From positions 5,184,754 to 5,248,753 of the forward strand of contig JACAUB010000001.1 of the NCBI GenBank assembly GCA_013390605.1: 64,000 bases of DNA, in the 5' to 3' direction. The first letter of the stretch is position 1, and each line of letters starts with the position of its first letter. Of this stretch, positions 35,659 through 45,178 are shown piece by piece. Origin of the DNA: Bacteroidota bacterium. Lineage in GTDB: Bacteria; Bacteroidota; Bacteroidia; Bacteroidales; Cfx3-03. The notes below the pieces were generated by a model. The model was not told the origin of the DNA, did no database searches, and saw only the letters and a list, made by a program, of their open reading frames with translations. The position numbers were made by a program, and so were the translations under genes.

Positions 35659-37536
35659 TTATTTAATAGGGGTTAACGTTATTTCTAATGGTTTCATTAA
35701 TTCAGTTTTCGTAATCTCAACTGGTTCAATTGTTAAACGATGTGTTCCCTTAGCTAATGAAAGGGTTCCCAGATCAAGAGAAATTACCCCACTACCTTTT
35801 TCTAGTGCTTTAATCTGATATTGGTTGATGATTTTCTGATCTGATATAAATTTAAAAGAGCCTTCACTTTCTTTTGATCCAACATATTTTAGCGTTACCT
35901 GATAAGAAGTAGGTTTATTGAGTCTGGCCGTCCAGCTTATTTTTTGCTCTTTCTGTTTCCAATTTTCAACATAGTATCTATTGGCTTTCCCATCACTAAA
36001 GCGAAGTCCTTTTCCTTGAATTTCGCCATCAAATATTAATAAATGATTTGAGGAATTGCTTGAGAGAAGTTGTACTGTGTCGGCTTTGATGATATTGTTT
36101 GTTTCAAGAACAATAACTGTATTTACATTATCAGGAGCAACTGAAGGAAGGGTAAGGCTTAAATCGAGCGGATTGATCCTCTCTATTTGAAGTGTTTTTT
36201 TTGTTGGATCAGAAAGAAGATACGCTTTTCTGACACCGCTTTTTACTCCACCGATGATGAGTTTTCCGGTTGTAGGCCAATTAAATACATGAAGATATAA
36301 TTTGTTTTTTTTCTGTGTGGTTACCCCCCAACTTTGAAGTGCTAATGGAGATCGGTCAGTGCCATATATACTCTCTCCATTTACGTCCATCCACTTTCCA
36401 ATGCCTTTTAATATCTCAATATCTTTTTGATCAAGTTGTCCATTGCCCATTGGTCCTATATTCATCAGTAGATTGCCTCCACGCGATGCAGCTTTTGCTA
36501 AAAGTTGAACGAAGAAGCTAACTGGTTTATGACTTTTATCATATTTGTGGTATCCATAAGATTCATTCGTTGTGGGGATGCCTTCCCAGTTCCCCTTTAC
36601 AGGAGCAAATTCAGCTGGACGATCTGAAGTATTGTTATAATCGCCAAATTGAAAATTAGTGTTACGCGCAAGGCGACCATTGACGACTACATTAGGATCG
36701 GTTTCGCGAATAGCTTTAAGGATACGAATGTTTTCAGAAAGTGGAAGTTTTAGAGGTGTGTCGAACCAAATGATATCAGGATGATATTTAGTGAGTAATT
36801 CTTTAATTTGAGGAATTGCTTTTTCGTTGACATATTTTATAGCTTTTGGTAATAATTCAGGGTGTACATCATACCAATTTGTGCCACCATGCAATAATGA
36901 ATCTCCTCCCGGATTATTGTAATCCCAGTCATTTCCGGGTGCATCGGGATGTTCCCAATCAAAAGCATGCGAATAGTAAAAGCCAAATTTGACACCATAC
37001 TTTTTACAGGCCTTAGATAACTCGGCCATAGGATCGCGCCTGAACGGAGTCTGTTGTACGATGTTATAATCTGACACTTTTGAGTCGTACATAGCAAATC
37101 CATCATGATGTTTGGCGGTAATGATAAAGTATCGCATCCCTGCTTTCTTTGCCATTGAAATCCATTCGTCAGCATTAAAATTGACAGGATTAAACTGATG
37201 TGCCAGCTCCAGATATTCGCTTCGGGGAATTCTTTGCGAACGCATGAGGTGTTCGGCATATCCTTTAACAATTTTACCCTTCCATTCACCTGCCGGCAAA
37301 GAATAAATGCCCCAATGAACAAACATTCCAAAGCGGGCTTCGCGCCACCATGCTATTCTTTGATCTGAAGTTTTCATTGAGGCTGTCCACCATCCATTTA
37401 TTGCTTCATCTATTACCTTCTGATCACGTTGCCTGGCATGATTGAACATTTCAGCATCTTCATCTCCTTTCTGTGCCCAAACATTTTGGGTAGATAAAAC
37501 AAAAAATGCTGTTAAAAGGAGTAGTAGTGTCTTCAT
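35659..37536 (-). CDS. GH29 alpha-L-fucosidase with extra C-terminal domain
   Basis: A 625-residue secreted protein (signal to about NVWAQ). The GH29 core is at about 50-470: WWREARFGMFVHWGIYSLPA, AKHHDGFAMYDSKVSDYN, FGFYYSHAFDWEHP and nucleophile Asp in IIWFDTP. Unlike the 477-residue paralogue it has about 150 extra C-terminal residues that look like a carbohydrate-binding beta domain (KGLRFSDGKANRYYVENW; VTLKYVGSKESEGSFKF). Divergence between the two GH29 proteins suggests different fucosyl linkages. It sits between the alginate-lyase-family and GH88 genes. Confidence 0.92.
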   Translation of the reverse strand: MKTLLLLLTAFFVLSTQNVWAQKGDEDAEMFNHARQRDQKVIDEAINGWWTASMKTSDQRIAWWREARFGMFVHWGIYSLPAGEWKGKIVKGYAEHLMRSQRIPRSEYLELAHQFNPVNFNADEWISMAKKAGMRYFIITAKHHDGFAMYDSKVSDYNIVQQTPFRRDPMAELSKACKKYGVKFGFYYSHAFDWEHPDAPGNDWDYNNPGGDSLLHGGTNWYDVHPELLPKAIKYVNEKAIPQIKELLTKYHPDIIWFDTPLKLPLSENIRILKAIRETDPNVVVNGRLARNTNFQFGDYNNTSDRPAEFAPVKGNWEGIPTTNESYGYHKYDKSHKPVSFFVQLLAKAASRGGNLLMNIGPMGNGQLDQKDIEILKGIGKWMDVNGESIYGTDRSPLALQSWGVTTQKKNKLYLHVFNWPTTGKLIIGGVKSGVRKAYLLSDPTKKTLQIERINPLDLSLTLPSVAPDNVNTVIVLETNNIIKADTVQLLSSNSSNHLLIFDGEIQGKGLRFSDGKANRYYVENWKQKEQKISWTARLNKPTSYQVTLKYVGSKESEGSFKFISDQKIINQYQIKALEKGSGVISLDLGTLSLAKGTHRLTIEPVEITKTELMKPLEITLTPIK

Positions 37537-37632
37537 TCTGTAGTTGGGGTTTATTAGTTATTCAACATTGAATATTATCAGAGATTTGAAAATTTAGTTG
37601 TATTGCTGATCTTAATAGCAACACTATTAGGT

Positions 37633-38817
37633 TTATTCCAACCAAATAATAGGATTGCGTATCGGTAGATTTCTGATGACCTCTTCTGTTTTGGGAAAAT
37701 GATCTTTTCTCTTCCAGCATTCTAACCATTCTGCTTTTTGAAAAACAGTAGCTCCAAATAGCAGAAAGGGTTGCGCGACTGGCCAGTTGTCCCAATACAT
37801 TACATCAGGAGGGAGCTGCCATTTACTTTTGTCCTCCACAAACGGATAGATATATTCAATTCCTTTACGAATACATTTTCCATCAGGAGTGGTGTAATTC
37901 CAAAGATCGTGGTCTTTGTCAGAGAGAATCTGACAAAGCATGGTCATGGCATCAAGATTAAACAATGAGTAACCATATGGTTTGGTGCGCTTTAATTCCA
38001 AAGGAAAACTTCCATTTTCGGCCATCTGTTTTGGTAAGAAAACCTCTTTATAGCGATTGCGACAGAAATCGAGTAATTCATTGTTTTCAGTAAATCTGGA
38101 AAATGATGCTACCTGCATGGCCCAACAGGTGCCGTGGTTATTTTGTGCATTCATCTCATCTTTGCCATATTGATGGGTGGTGAGCCATTGCAGAAAGTCG
38201 GAAAACCATTTCTTCGTGTCAAGAAGTAGCTTTTTGTCAAAGCCGGGTGCATTCTGCATTACCCGAATGCCTTGTGCAACTTCCATGAGCTGAATACCAT
38301 CAATAATTCCGATGCCTCTACCCGTAAAGCGACCTTTAATGGCTTGAGCATAGAGTAGTGACGGATTCATTTTTGTGTCGTTATTTACAAACCATGCCTT
38401 TAGATGTAGTTGGGCATGGTTGACATATTTCTCGTCACCCGTAATCTTATAGGCAGAAGCCAATGTCCCGATGGTCTGACTAAACCGGATCATAGCTTTT
38501 CGGTGGGACACAAAGTTCTCCGGATTTGTTAAGCCATCGCGCTGAATGAAGGGCCCATTCGGATCTTTTGGATCGGGCCACCAATAATCTCCTTCTGAAT
38601 AAAAATCGTTTTTGCCTCCGGCACTTCGTGGGCATGTAAATTCTGTAATCGTCTGGGGCTTCTCTTTAAGTAGCTGATTTGCTTTTAGTATGATCTCTTT
38701 GCGCAAAAGGTTTATCACCTCTTTTTTAGTGGCCTCTTTTGGATTTGAGGCACTAATAAGAGTGGATAGGAACTGAAGGTAGATCCATAAAATTGCAATT
38801 ACTTTAAATCGTTTCAT
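37633..38817 (-). CDS. alginate-lyase-superfamily polysaccharide lyase (PL5/PL38-like)
   Basis: A 394-residue secreted protein (signal to about LISAS). It matches the alginate lyase (PF05426-type) family: GGKNDFYSEGDYWWPDPKDP near residue 70, GRGIGIIDGIQLMEVAQGIR near 170, and the catalytic-groove NAQNNHGTCWAMQVASF near 225. Family members cleave uronic-acid glycans such as alginate or glucuronan by beta-elimination. The unsaturated products would be substrates for the GH88 and GH105 enzymes encoded downstream in the same run. A glucuronate-containing target is favoured by those partners, but subfamily assignment needs alignment. Confidence 0.83.
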   Translation of the reverse strand: MKRFKVIAILWIYLQFLSTLISASNPKEATKKEVINLLRKEIILKANQLLKEKPQTITEFTCPRSAGGKNDFYSEGDYWWPDPKDPNGPFIQRDGLTNPENFVSHRKAMIRFSQTIGTLASAYKITGDEKYVNHAQLHLKAWFVNNDTKMNPSLLYAQAIKGRFTGRGIGIIDGIQLMEVAQGIRVMQNAPGFDKKLLLDTKKWFSDFLQWLTTHQYGKDEMNAQNNHGTCWAMQVASFSRFTENNELLDFCRNRYKEVFLPKQMAENGSFPLELKRTKPYGYSLFNLDAMTMLCQILSDKDHDLWNYTTPDGKCIRKGIEYIYPFVEDKSKWQLPPDVMYWDNWPVAQPFLLFGATVFQKAEWLECWKRKDHFPKTEEVIRNLPIRNPIIWLE

Positions 38818-38908
38818 ATATGATGATTGAGCAATGGTAATCAGAAAAATTAGATGTATTGTAGAATGCGGAAGCTGGAATTAGTACTCCTTCTCATTCA
38901 TTTTTTAT

Positions 38909-41368
38909 TTAAAGCTGCAAGAAAACTGTTTTCAGCCCTTCAGACTTAACCCCTGCAATGTTTTTACCATTATTGATCTTTACTTGAATTGTAGCGCGGC
39001 CATTATAAAGTTGTACTTTCCTAGAGCCGGAAGAAGTGCCCAGATTATCGAGTAAATGACCATCTCCAATGAGTAAAAACTCAACGTAATTAATTGCATC
39101 AAGACATTTTACACCTTTTACATCCAGCACTTGAACCTGAATGGTTGCAATGTCTCCTTCTTGTTTTATCTTTTCGAGGACTAATTGTGAAGGAGAAGTC
39201 CATTTCTCGGTTTGATATTGAAGTTTTATTTGGTCGGTGTATGTCTCTTTGTCATTATGTGCTATTGCTTTTATAATATTTTCTCCTTTATTGAATGTTA
39301 CAGTCCATCGTAAACCGGCAGCAGGAAAGTCCTGGCTATTGCGTTTTTTTACCCCCAGGCTTTTTCCATTTAGGAATAATTCTACCTCGGGACAATTCGA
39401 GTAAACCTTAATCATTTTTTGTTCCCCATCACTACCCCAACGAGTCGGCCATGAATGTCCATAAATATGGATCATAGGTTTTTCAGTCCAATAAGATTGA
39501 AAAACATAATAAGATTCTTTCTTCGTAAAATCGCGTTCAACAACGCCCTTTTGATTCACATAGGGAACTGGATTTTCGGGTCGGATTGGCGTGGAGAAAT
39601 CTTTAAAAGGCCAGTATGCTGTACCGGTAAGCCAAGGCATTGTTTCCTGTTCTTTTAAATGCCAGTCAATCAGATTACAAATGTAAGTTTCGCTCCAATC
39701 TCCATCTTTAGAAACGCGAGCATTACCACCATGTAGATTTGCATCGCCAGCCCGTTCGTCCACTCCTTTTCCTGTTTGAATATTTTCTGTTATCCGATCA
39801 GGATCTTCAGAATGTCTACCTGCATGACTATCACCCCCCCATTCGATATGTAGAAAATTGTTTACCGTTTTCATCTCTTTTTCGCTGGTCTCTTTATATT
39901 CAGTATATTTTCCGCGATACCATCCTGCCCAGATAGAGGGTGAGTAAATGTCAACAATGTCTTTGCAAAATGCACAACGGCGGATTGCTGTTTTACGGGT
40001 AGTGTCTAATTTGTGGGCTAAATCATTCAATTCTTTCATAAAGGCTCTGATCTTCTCCTGATCAAATGTTGTAAAATCTCCGGGCCAATCGTTCTCATTT
40101 CCTAATCCCCAAATAATGATAGATGGATGATTGTAGTGCTGTTCTATCATGTTTGTAAGCATGCGGCGTGCTTGTTCTTTATATGCATCGCCACCCAGCC
40201 CTCCACGACACCAGGGGATCTCTTCCCAAACAATGATGCCCAGACTATCACATTGATTCAGAACGATACGTGATTGTTGATAATGTCCTAAGCGAATGAA
40301 ATTAACCCCCATCTCTTTCATCATCTTCATTTCGGTTCGAATCATGTCTTCGGTCATCGCCTGACCAACGCCAGCATGATCTTCGTGACGATGTGTTCCT
40401 TTCAGCAACAGCCGTTGTCCGTTTAATTTGAAAGGACCTTGTTTGATAAATTCAAAATATCGAAACCCAAAGTTTTCTGTTATTATTTGTTCTCCTGCAG
40501 AAGATTTTAAAGTAACCTCGCATTTATAGAGTAAGGGTTGAGTAGGTGACCAAAGTTGAGGCTTCTTAATTTCTTGATTCAATAAAGGTAGTTCCGTATT
40601 GGAGGGTGTAGTTTCTCTGTGGGTAGTTACAATCAATTTGCCTTGTGGATCAAAAATTTTAATATCCAGAGTGCCGGTTTTTATACTTGAATTGTTGCTC
40701 AATAGTGCGGAAACAGATAGTTTACCACTTTTTCCGGCATTATCTATTGAGGGACTGACGACTAAGCGATCTAAATAGAGCGCTGGAACATAAACTAAGT
40801 TAAGATATCTATAGATTCCCCCATATACATTAAAATCGGAAAGACTTGATGGAATCATTTCTTGATCACGTGAATTATCACACCGGATAGAGATGGGGAT
40901 TCTACCTTTAAATTGTGTTTTGAATTGAGTTGTTTTTTTGAAATCATTTACTGCATCAGTGATATCGAATGTGAACTCATCATATCCGCCTATATGCGAA
41001 CCCACAAGGGTGTTGTAAATATATACCTTTGTCTTTTGACCAGCTCCTTCAAAATGTAACAAGATGCGACCATCAGAATATGGATTATTAATTTCTAACT
41101 GATTTTTATACCAACCGGGACCTTGATAATAATTAACATCAGGATCAACAGCATCGGTTGCATTAAAACAATGTGGAAGTGATACTTTTTCCCATAAGGG
41201 TAAACTTTCAGGGTCACCTGCTTTGACAGGTCTTACTGTCTCCCATACGCTTCCAAGGTCTTGTTTTACAAAACTCCAACCATCTGTTAATCTGATTTTA
41301 TGTTGTGCTTTTAATGGAGTGTTACCGTAAATTAGAGCAAGGATTATTAATAAGTATATCTTCTTCAT
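38909..41368 (-). CDS. GH2 beta-galactosidase-like enzyme, secreted
   Basis: An 819-residue protein with a signal peptide ending near PLKAQ. GH2 order: sugar-binding domain (SLPHCFNATDAVDPD; GPGWYKNQLEI), immunoglobulin-like domain, barrel with KGTHRHEDHAGVG, acid/base Glu in WGLGNENDWPG (about residue 425) and nucleophile Glu in LHIEWGGDSH (about 515). A C-terminal DUF4982-like and extra beta domain follow. Beta-galactosidase or beta-glucuronidase activity is possible. It is the first gene behind the promoter-operator at 41409-41445, heading the eleven-gene minus-strand series down to 20578. Confidence 0.9.
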   Translation of the reverse strand: MKKIYLLIILALIYGNTPLKAQHKIRLTDGWSFVKQDLGSVWETVRPVKAGDPESLPLWEKVSLPHCFNATDAVDPDVNYYQGPGWYKNQLEINNPYSDGRILLHFEGAGQKTKVYIYNTLVGSHIGGYDEFTFDITDAVNDFKKTTQFKTQFKGRIPISIRCDNSRDQEMIPSSLSDFNVYGGIYRYLNLVYVPALYLDRLVVSPSIDNAGKSGKLSVSALLSNNSSIKTGTLDIKIFDPQGKLIVTTHRETTPSNTELPLLNQEIKKPQLWSPTQPLLYKCEVTLKSSAGEQIITENFGFRYFEFIKQGPFKLNGQRLLLKGTHRHEDHAGVGQAMTEDMIRTEMKMMKEMGVNFIRLGHYQQSRIVLNQCDSLGIIVWEEIPWCRGGLGGDAYKEQARRMLTNMIEQHYNHPSIIIWGLGNENDWPGDFTTFDQEKIRAFMKELNDLAHKLDTTRKTAIRRCAFCKDIVDIYSPSIWAGWYRGKYTEYKETSEKEMKTVNNFLHIEWGGDSHAGRHSEDPDRITENIQTGKGVDERAGDANLHGGNARVSKDGDWSETYICNLIDWHLKEQETMPWLTGTAYWPFKDFSTPIRPENPVPYVNQKGVVERDFTKKESYYVFQSYWTEKPMIHIYGHSWPTRWGSDGEQKMIKVYSNCPEVELFLNGKSLGVKKRNSQDFPAAGLRWTVTFNKGENIIKAIAHNDKETYTDQIKLQYQTEKWTSPSQLVLEKIKQEGDIATIQVQVLDVKGVKCLDAINYVEFLLIGDGHLLDNLGTSSGSRKVQLYNGRATIQVKINNGKNIAGVKSEGLKTVFLQL

Positions 41369-41408
41369 TGGCTTTTAGAAAAAAAATATTGTTGATGAAA
41401 TTTTGCCC

Positions 41409-41445
41409 GAAGATAAATCTTTTTTAGTTAAACGCAATCGATTGT
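41409..41445 (-). promoter_or_regulatory. promoter with palindromic operator for the CAZyme run
   Basis: On the minus strand a -33 TTG (41436-41438) is followed after exactly 19 bases by TATCTTCG (41409-41416), one mismatch from TAnnTTTG. The -33 element is inside the palindrome CAATCGATTG (41436-41445), a core like that of LacI-family operators. Repression by a sugar-responsive regulator is therefore plausible. No such regulator is encoded in the window. Confidence 0.6.
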
Positions 41446-41541
41446 ATTAATTTAAATTCTATTATCATTTCTACATTTCCAGATCTTTCTGAGACGTTGT
41501 GTCGTGGTCTCTTTTTTAAAATAAGATTTTAATTTATCATA

Positions 41542-41615
41542 CTGTCATTTCGACCAGAGAGAAAAGTTTCTTCATAGATTGTGAATATCGATAAACAGAT
41601 TTCTCTTTTTGACAG
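41542..41615. repeat. REP/MITE-like fold-back repeat
   Basis: CTGTC (41542-41546) and AGAGAGAAA (41556-41564) face TTTCTCT (41600-41606) and GACAG (41611-41615). The left end, GTCATTTCGACCAGAGAG, resembles dispersed intergenic repeats that I associate with Bacteroidota genomes. Only one copy is seen in this window. Confidence 0.5.
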
Positions 41616-41710
41616 AATGGTGGTTCTAGTTTGAATAACACAACAGATATCTCTCCACGACTTTTTTAGCTGATCAATTATTTTTCAAAGCAAAACCTTT
41701 TAAAATAAAA

Positions 41711-41742
41711 AGAGAATGCTTTGTCTATCTAAAGCACTCTCT
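41711..41742 (-). terminator. intrinsic terminator after the NIPSNAP gene
   Basis: AGAGAATGCTTT (41711-41722) pairs with AAAGCACTCTCT (41731-41742) with one mismatch. On the minus strand the stem is followed by TTTTTATTTTA. Confidence 0.75.
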
Positions 41743-41801
41743 CTTATAAAATAGTAGGAAATGATTGTTTATTTGAGAATATCTCAAATCTTATTTCTTA
41801 A

Positions 41802-42605
41802 CTACAAGTCAGAATAATCCGTTGGGTGTAAGAAGAGAATATCTGAATGCGATACATTCTTTTGATATTCTTTTAGTCCTGACATTTTTTTCCAATCAGG
41901 ATGGCTTTTAAACACATCCCAATGTGCTTCACGAGCAGCCTTATTACTGAAAGAGGTCATGTACATCAGATTAGGCATATGACTTCCCGAAATAACCTGC
42001 GCAAAGAATACTGGATTAAATTCCAGCTTTTCGAAAAGTTTTACCTCTCCACCATCGTTAAACATCTGAACTTTATTTAGATGTATTTTTTCTGTTGCGC
42101 TTTCATAGCTACGAAGTTCATAAATTCTTTCGGCTTGAGGAGTGGTATGATTGGGTACTTTAGATTCAGGGAACATTGTAAAAGCATGTAGAAATATGCT
42201 TTCGATTCTGTTATAAGGGGCATTATCAGCGGTAGCATCCAGATAATCAGTTCCGGCTGTCAGATATTCACTGTCTTTTAATAGAAGTTGTGGAAGTTCC
42301 AGATGTTGTTCGGCTGATTTAAACGGAATCAGCAGATAGATCAATTTACCAAAGGCGGTATCCGTCTCAACCGGTTTGAAGACTCCTACTTTCGTAATTC
42401 CAATCTTATGCAAAGCAGGTAGTAAAGCCTCCTTCAGATATTTATGAACTCGTTCTTGTTGCAACTGGGTGCTAACATGATAGATTTTTATTTCATAAAA
42501 CTCACGTTTCGGAGCTTTACCAAACGACTGAAAAGATACCATTACAGTAAATAGGAAGGCTAGTCCTATGTTTTTTGCCAAAAAATAAATACTACTTTTT
42601 TTCAT
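41802..42605 (-). CDS. NIPSNAP-family protein, secreted
   Basis: A 267-residue protein with a signal peptide (GLAFLFTVMVSFQSFGKA). Two NIPSNAP-type ferredoxin-like domains are seen, about 35-135 (FYEIKIYHVSTQLQQERVHK) and 160-262 (ERIYELRSYESATEKIHLNK; FAQVISGSHMPNLMYMTSF; HPDWKKM). The biochemical role of bacterial NIPSNAP proteins is not settled. It follows the GH92 gene by 38 bases and is closed by a terminator, so it forms a two-gene unit with the mannosidase. Confidence 0.85.
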   Translation of the reverse strand: MKKSSIYFLAKNIGLAFLFTVMVSFQSFGKAPKREFYEIKIYHVSTQLQQERVHKYLKEALLPALHKIGITKVGVFKPVETDTAFGKLIYLLIPFKSAEQHLELPQLLLKDSEYLTAGTDYLDATADNAPYNRIESIFLHAFTMFPESKVPNHTTPQAERIYELRSYESATEKIHLNKVQMFNDGGEVKLFEKLEFNPVFFAQVISGSHMPNLMYMTSFSNKAAREAHWDVFKSHPDWKKMSGLKEYQKNVSHSDILFLHPTDYSDL

Positions 42606-42643
42606 GATATGGTGGGTTTAAAGTTTTGTTTATAATGATGTTG

Positions 42644-44956
42644 TCAGTTTATTTCAGATCTTCCCCAGTTCTGGTTAGGCGTATTACCCATTGTTAATTC
42701 AAGAACACCACCTTTAGCAATATCCTGATGATTGATCCAGCATTTGTTATAGTTCTGACCATTCAGCTTTGCTGATTGAATATAGATATTATCTGGAGAG
42801 TTATTATGAGTAAGTATAGTGAATATAGTGCCTTTAGCGTACTTGGGATCAAGTTGTATGGTAACCTTGTTAAAGAGGGGGCTACAGATTTCGTAGCGTG
42901 TATCGCCTGGACAAACAGGATGAAAGCCAATGGCTGCTAATACATACCATGCTGACATTTGTCCAACATCTTCATTTCCAACAAGCCCCTCAACTGAATT
43001 ATGATAGGCTCGGTTACAAATTTCTCGAACCCATTTCTGTGTTAACCATGGAGCGCCAAGCCGGTTAAATATAAATGGAACATGGTGAACAGGTTCATTC
43101 GGATGATTATAATAATCATTCCACATCATATTGTTTGGTGACTTTTCAAAAAAACGTGTAAGGTCTTCAATCGTTTTTTCTTTTCCTCCCAGTAATTCTG
43201 TCAATCCGTTTATATCATGTGGTACAAACCATCCTTGTTGATAAGGATTACTTTCTACGCAACCATAATTTTGTTGCAACCGTCCGTTTTCAGGCCATTC
43301 TTCCCATGACCCATCCTCTTTTTTAGGTCTGAACCAGCTGACAGAAGGATCGAAAATATTGCGATAACTCTGAGAACGTTTCAAATACTTTTCAGCATCT
43401 TCCTTTTTCCCAAGATCATTGGCAAACTGAGCAAGGCACCATTCAAAATAAGAATATTCTAAGGTTTGCGATATTTGGTACGCATGCCCGCGTTCACCAT
43501 TACCCCATTTCTCCACACTGTTTTTTGAGTATTCATAAGCCTTGTTGACATTGAAATTTCTGATTCCTTTATTATAGGCATCTACAATTACAGATACTGC
43601 AGGATTTCCAATCATACATCCGCTATAGGCATTTAGAAATTCCCAACGTTCGAGATAGTGTGTGCCATTTTCGTCGGCCAGTTCAACTAGTGAATTGATC
43701 ATATCGTTTACTACTCTTGGATTGATAATGGTTTGTAACGGAAACTGGCTACGAAAAACATCCCATCCGCTAAAAATAGTACGTTTGGTAAAATCTTTCG
43801 TTTTATGGACTTTTCCATCACCACCAGGGTAATTGCCATTTAGATCAGAAAATGCACGAGGATCAATCATACTATGATACAAAGAAGTATAGAAAACCGT
43901 TTTTTCTTCTTCAGTACCTCCTATAACATTGATTTTGCCCAATGCCTTATTCCATAAAGATTGTGTATTGTGTAATGTGGAATTGAAATTCCATTCGGGT
44001 ATTTCTTGTACGAGATTTTCTTTGGCCCCATCTATGCTAACAAATGAAATGCCTGCTTTCAACAATACCTCTTCATCTTTTTGTGTTTTAAACTCTGTAA
44101 AAAAGCCCAGATGTTTACCCTGTTTTTCTTTGCATCCTTTTAAAATTTCAGCATTAGCTGTTATCTTCTGAAATTCAATGTTCTCTATAGATTCTCTCTT
44201 CCTATTCATCCCTTCGGGAATAGCTGCACTCCAGACTCCGAAATTTACTAACGGTTTACTAAATTGAGCATAGAAATAAACCGTATAATCAGCTTTTCCA
44301 TCTCCATTTCCCCATCCACCTCCCTCGGGCGTACATTTCATCCATCCCATAATTGTATTAGCATTTACAACTTTTATATATTGTTCAACAGATGTGCCAC
44401 CAACACGACGAGCCAGATCAATTTGAATACGGGATAATTCGTTATTTGGAAATGTGAAGCGTAATATTCCACTATGTGGAGCAGCGGTCATCTCTGCTTT
44501 GATATTATAGTCGATTAGTTGAACTGCGTAATAACCTGCTATAGCTTTTTCACTCTTTTTATCGTATTTAGATCTGTATCCCGAGATATTTAATTCGTCT
44601 TTACCTGAGTTGGTTTTCAAAGATCCGGTTGTAGGCATAACGAGGAAATTACCTAAATCGCCATACCAGCCAATACCACTCATTTGTGTGAAAGCAAATC
44701 CTTCAATTGTCGTATGTTCATAACTGTATCCGGGACCATTATCTCCTCCGGTAATTGTATTTGGACTTACTTGAACCAATCCAAATGGAGTAGCAGCACC
44801 TGGAAATGTTTTCCCAAGTCCATGTGCTACACCGGCTTTCCCAATGTTTGTACTAGCACCGATAAAAGGATTCACATAATCTGCTGGTTGCTTTTTTTGA
44901 GCGAGTAATCCAATATGTATCATTAATGCTAAACACAACAAAAAATATTTATTCAT
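42644..44956 (-). CDS. GH92 alpha-mannosidase, secreted
   Basis: A 770-residue protein with a signal peptide ending near GLLAQ. GH92 hallmarks: DYVNPFIGAS at the start, FPGAATPFGLVQVSPNT, the middle AGYYAVQLIDYNIKAEMTA, then FYTSLYHSMIDP, IFSGWDVFRSQFPLQTI and the calcium-site/catalytic GNEDVGQMSAWYVLAAIGF near residue 650. These exo-acting, calcium-dependent enzymes release alpha-linked mannose, mostly 1,2- or 1,3-linked. It may belong to the same glycan programme as the downstream run or serve a separate substrate such as yeast mannan or N-glycans. Its transcript appears to carry only the NIPSNAP gene after it. Confidence 0.93.
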   Translation of the reverse strand: MNKYFLLCLALMIHIGLLAQKKQPADYVNPFIGASTNIGKAGVAHGLGKTFPGAATPFGLVQVSPNTITGGDNGPGYSYEHTTIEGFAFTQMSGIGWYGDLGNFLVMPTTGSLKTNSGKDELNISGYRSKYDKKSEKAIAGYYAVQLIDYNIKAEMTAAPHSGILRFTFPNNELSRIQIDLARRVGGTSVEQYIKVVNANTIMGWMKCTPEGGGWGNGDGKADYTVYFYAQFSKPLVNFGVWSAAIPEGMNRKRESIENIEFQKITANAEILKGCKEKQGKHLGFFTEFKTQKDEEVLLKAGISFVSIDGAKENLVQEIPEWNFNSTLHNTQSLWNKALGKINVIGGTEEEKTVFYTSLYHSMIDPRAFSDLNGNYPGGDGKVHKTKDFTKRTIFSGWDVFRSQFPLQTIINPRVVNDMINSLVELADENGTHYLERWEFLNAYSGCMIGNPAVSVIVDAYNKGIRNFNVNKAYEYSKNSVEKWGNGERGHAYQISQTLEYSYFEWCLAQFANDLGKKEDAEKYLKRSQSYRNIFDPSVSWFRPKKEDGSWEEWPENGRLQQNYGCVESNPYQQGWFVPHDINGLTELLGGKEKTIEDLTRFFEKSPNNMMWNDYYNHPNEPVHHVPFIFNRLGAPWLTQKWVREICNRAYHNSVEGLVGNEDVGQMSAWYVLAAIGFHPVCPGDTRYEICSPLFNKVTIQLDPKYAKGTIFTILTHNNSPDNIYIQSAKLNGQNYNKCWINHQDIAKGGVLELTMGNTPNQNWGRSEIN

Positions 44957-45007
44957 AAGTTCAGGTATTGTAGTTTTCAGGGATATTAACTAGGATTCAA
45001 GTTGTTT

Positions 45008-45017
45008 ATCACGTGAT
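45008..45017. promoter_or_regulatory. palindrome upstream of GH92
   Basis: ATCACGTGAT, a perfect 10-bp palindrome about 50 bases before the GH92 start. Possible operator; no promoter element was identified beside it. Confidence 0.3.
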
Positions 45018-45178
45018 CGGTAAGTGTTGAATATTTATGATTTAATAAGTTTTAACTATCTCTGTTTAATTATCATGGCTATTCAATGATCACGACTAAA
45101 CCTTTCTTATTAATGTTATAAATAGAATAAAATATTAATGATTGAATTATAAAATCCAGTCCTAAAACGTTGTCTTTT

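Larger units (their letters stand above)
41369..41801. other. 433-bp interval between GH2 and NIPSNAP genes
   Basis: No gene. It holds the GH2 promoter and palindrome (41409-41445), a fold-back repeat (41542-41615) and the terminator of the NIPSNAP gene (41711-41742), so it divides the minus-strand CAZyme genes into two transcription units. Confidence 0.7.

Noticed and set aside
20578-41368. Ulvan or fucoidan degradation locus
   Set aside because: Lyase, GH88, GH105 and fucosidases would fit, but no sulfatase gene is present anywhere in the run.
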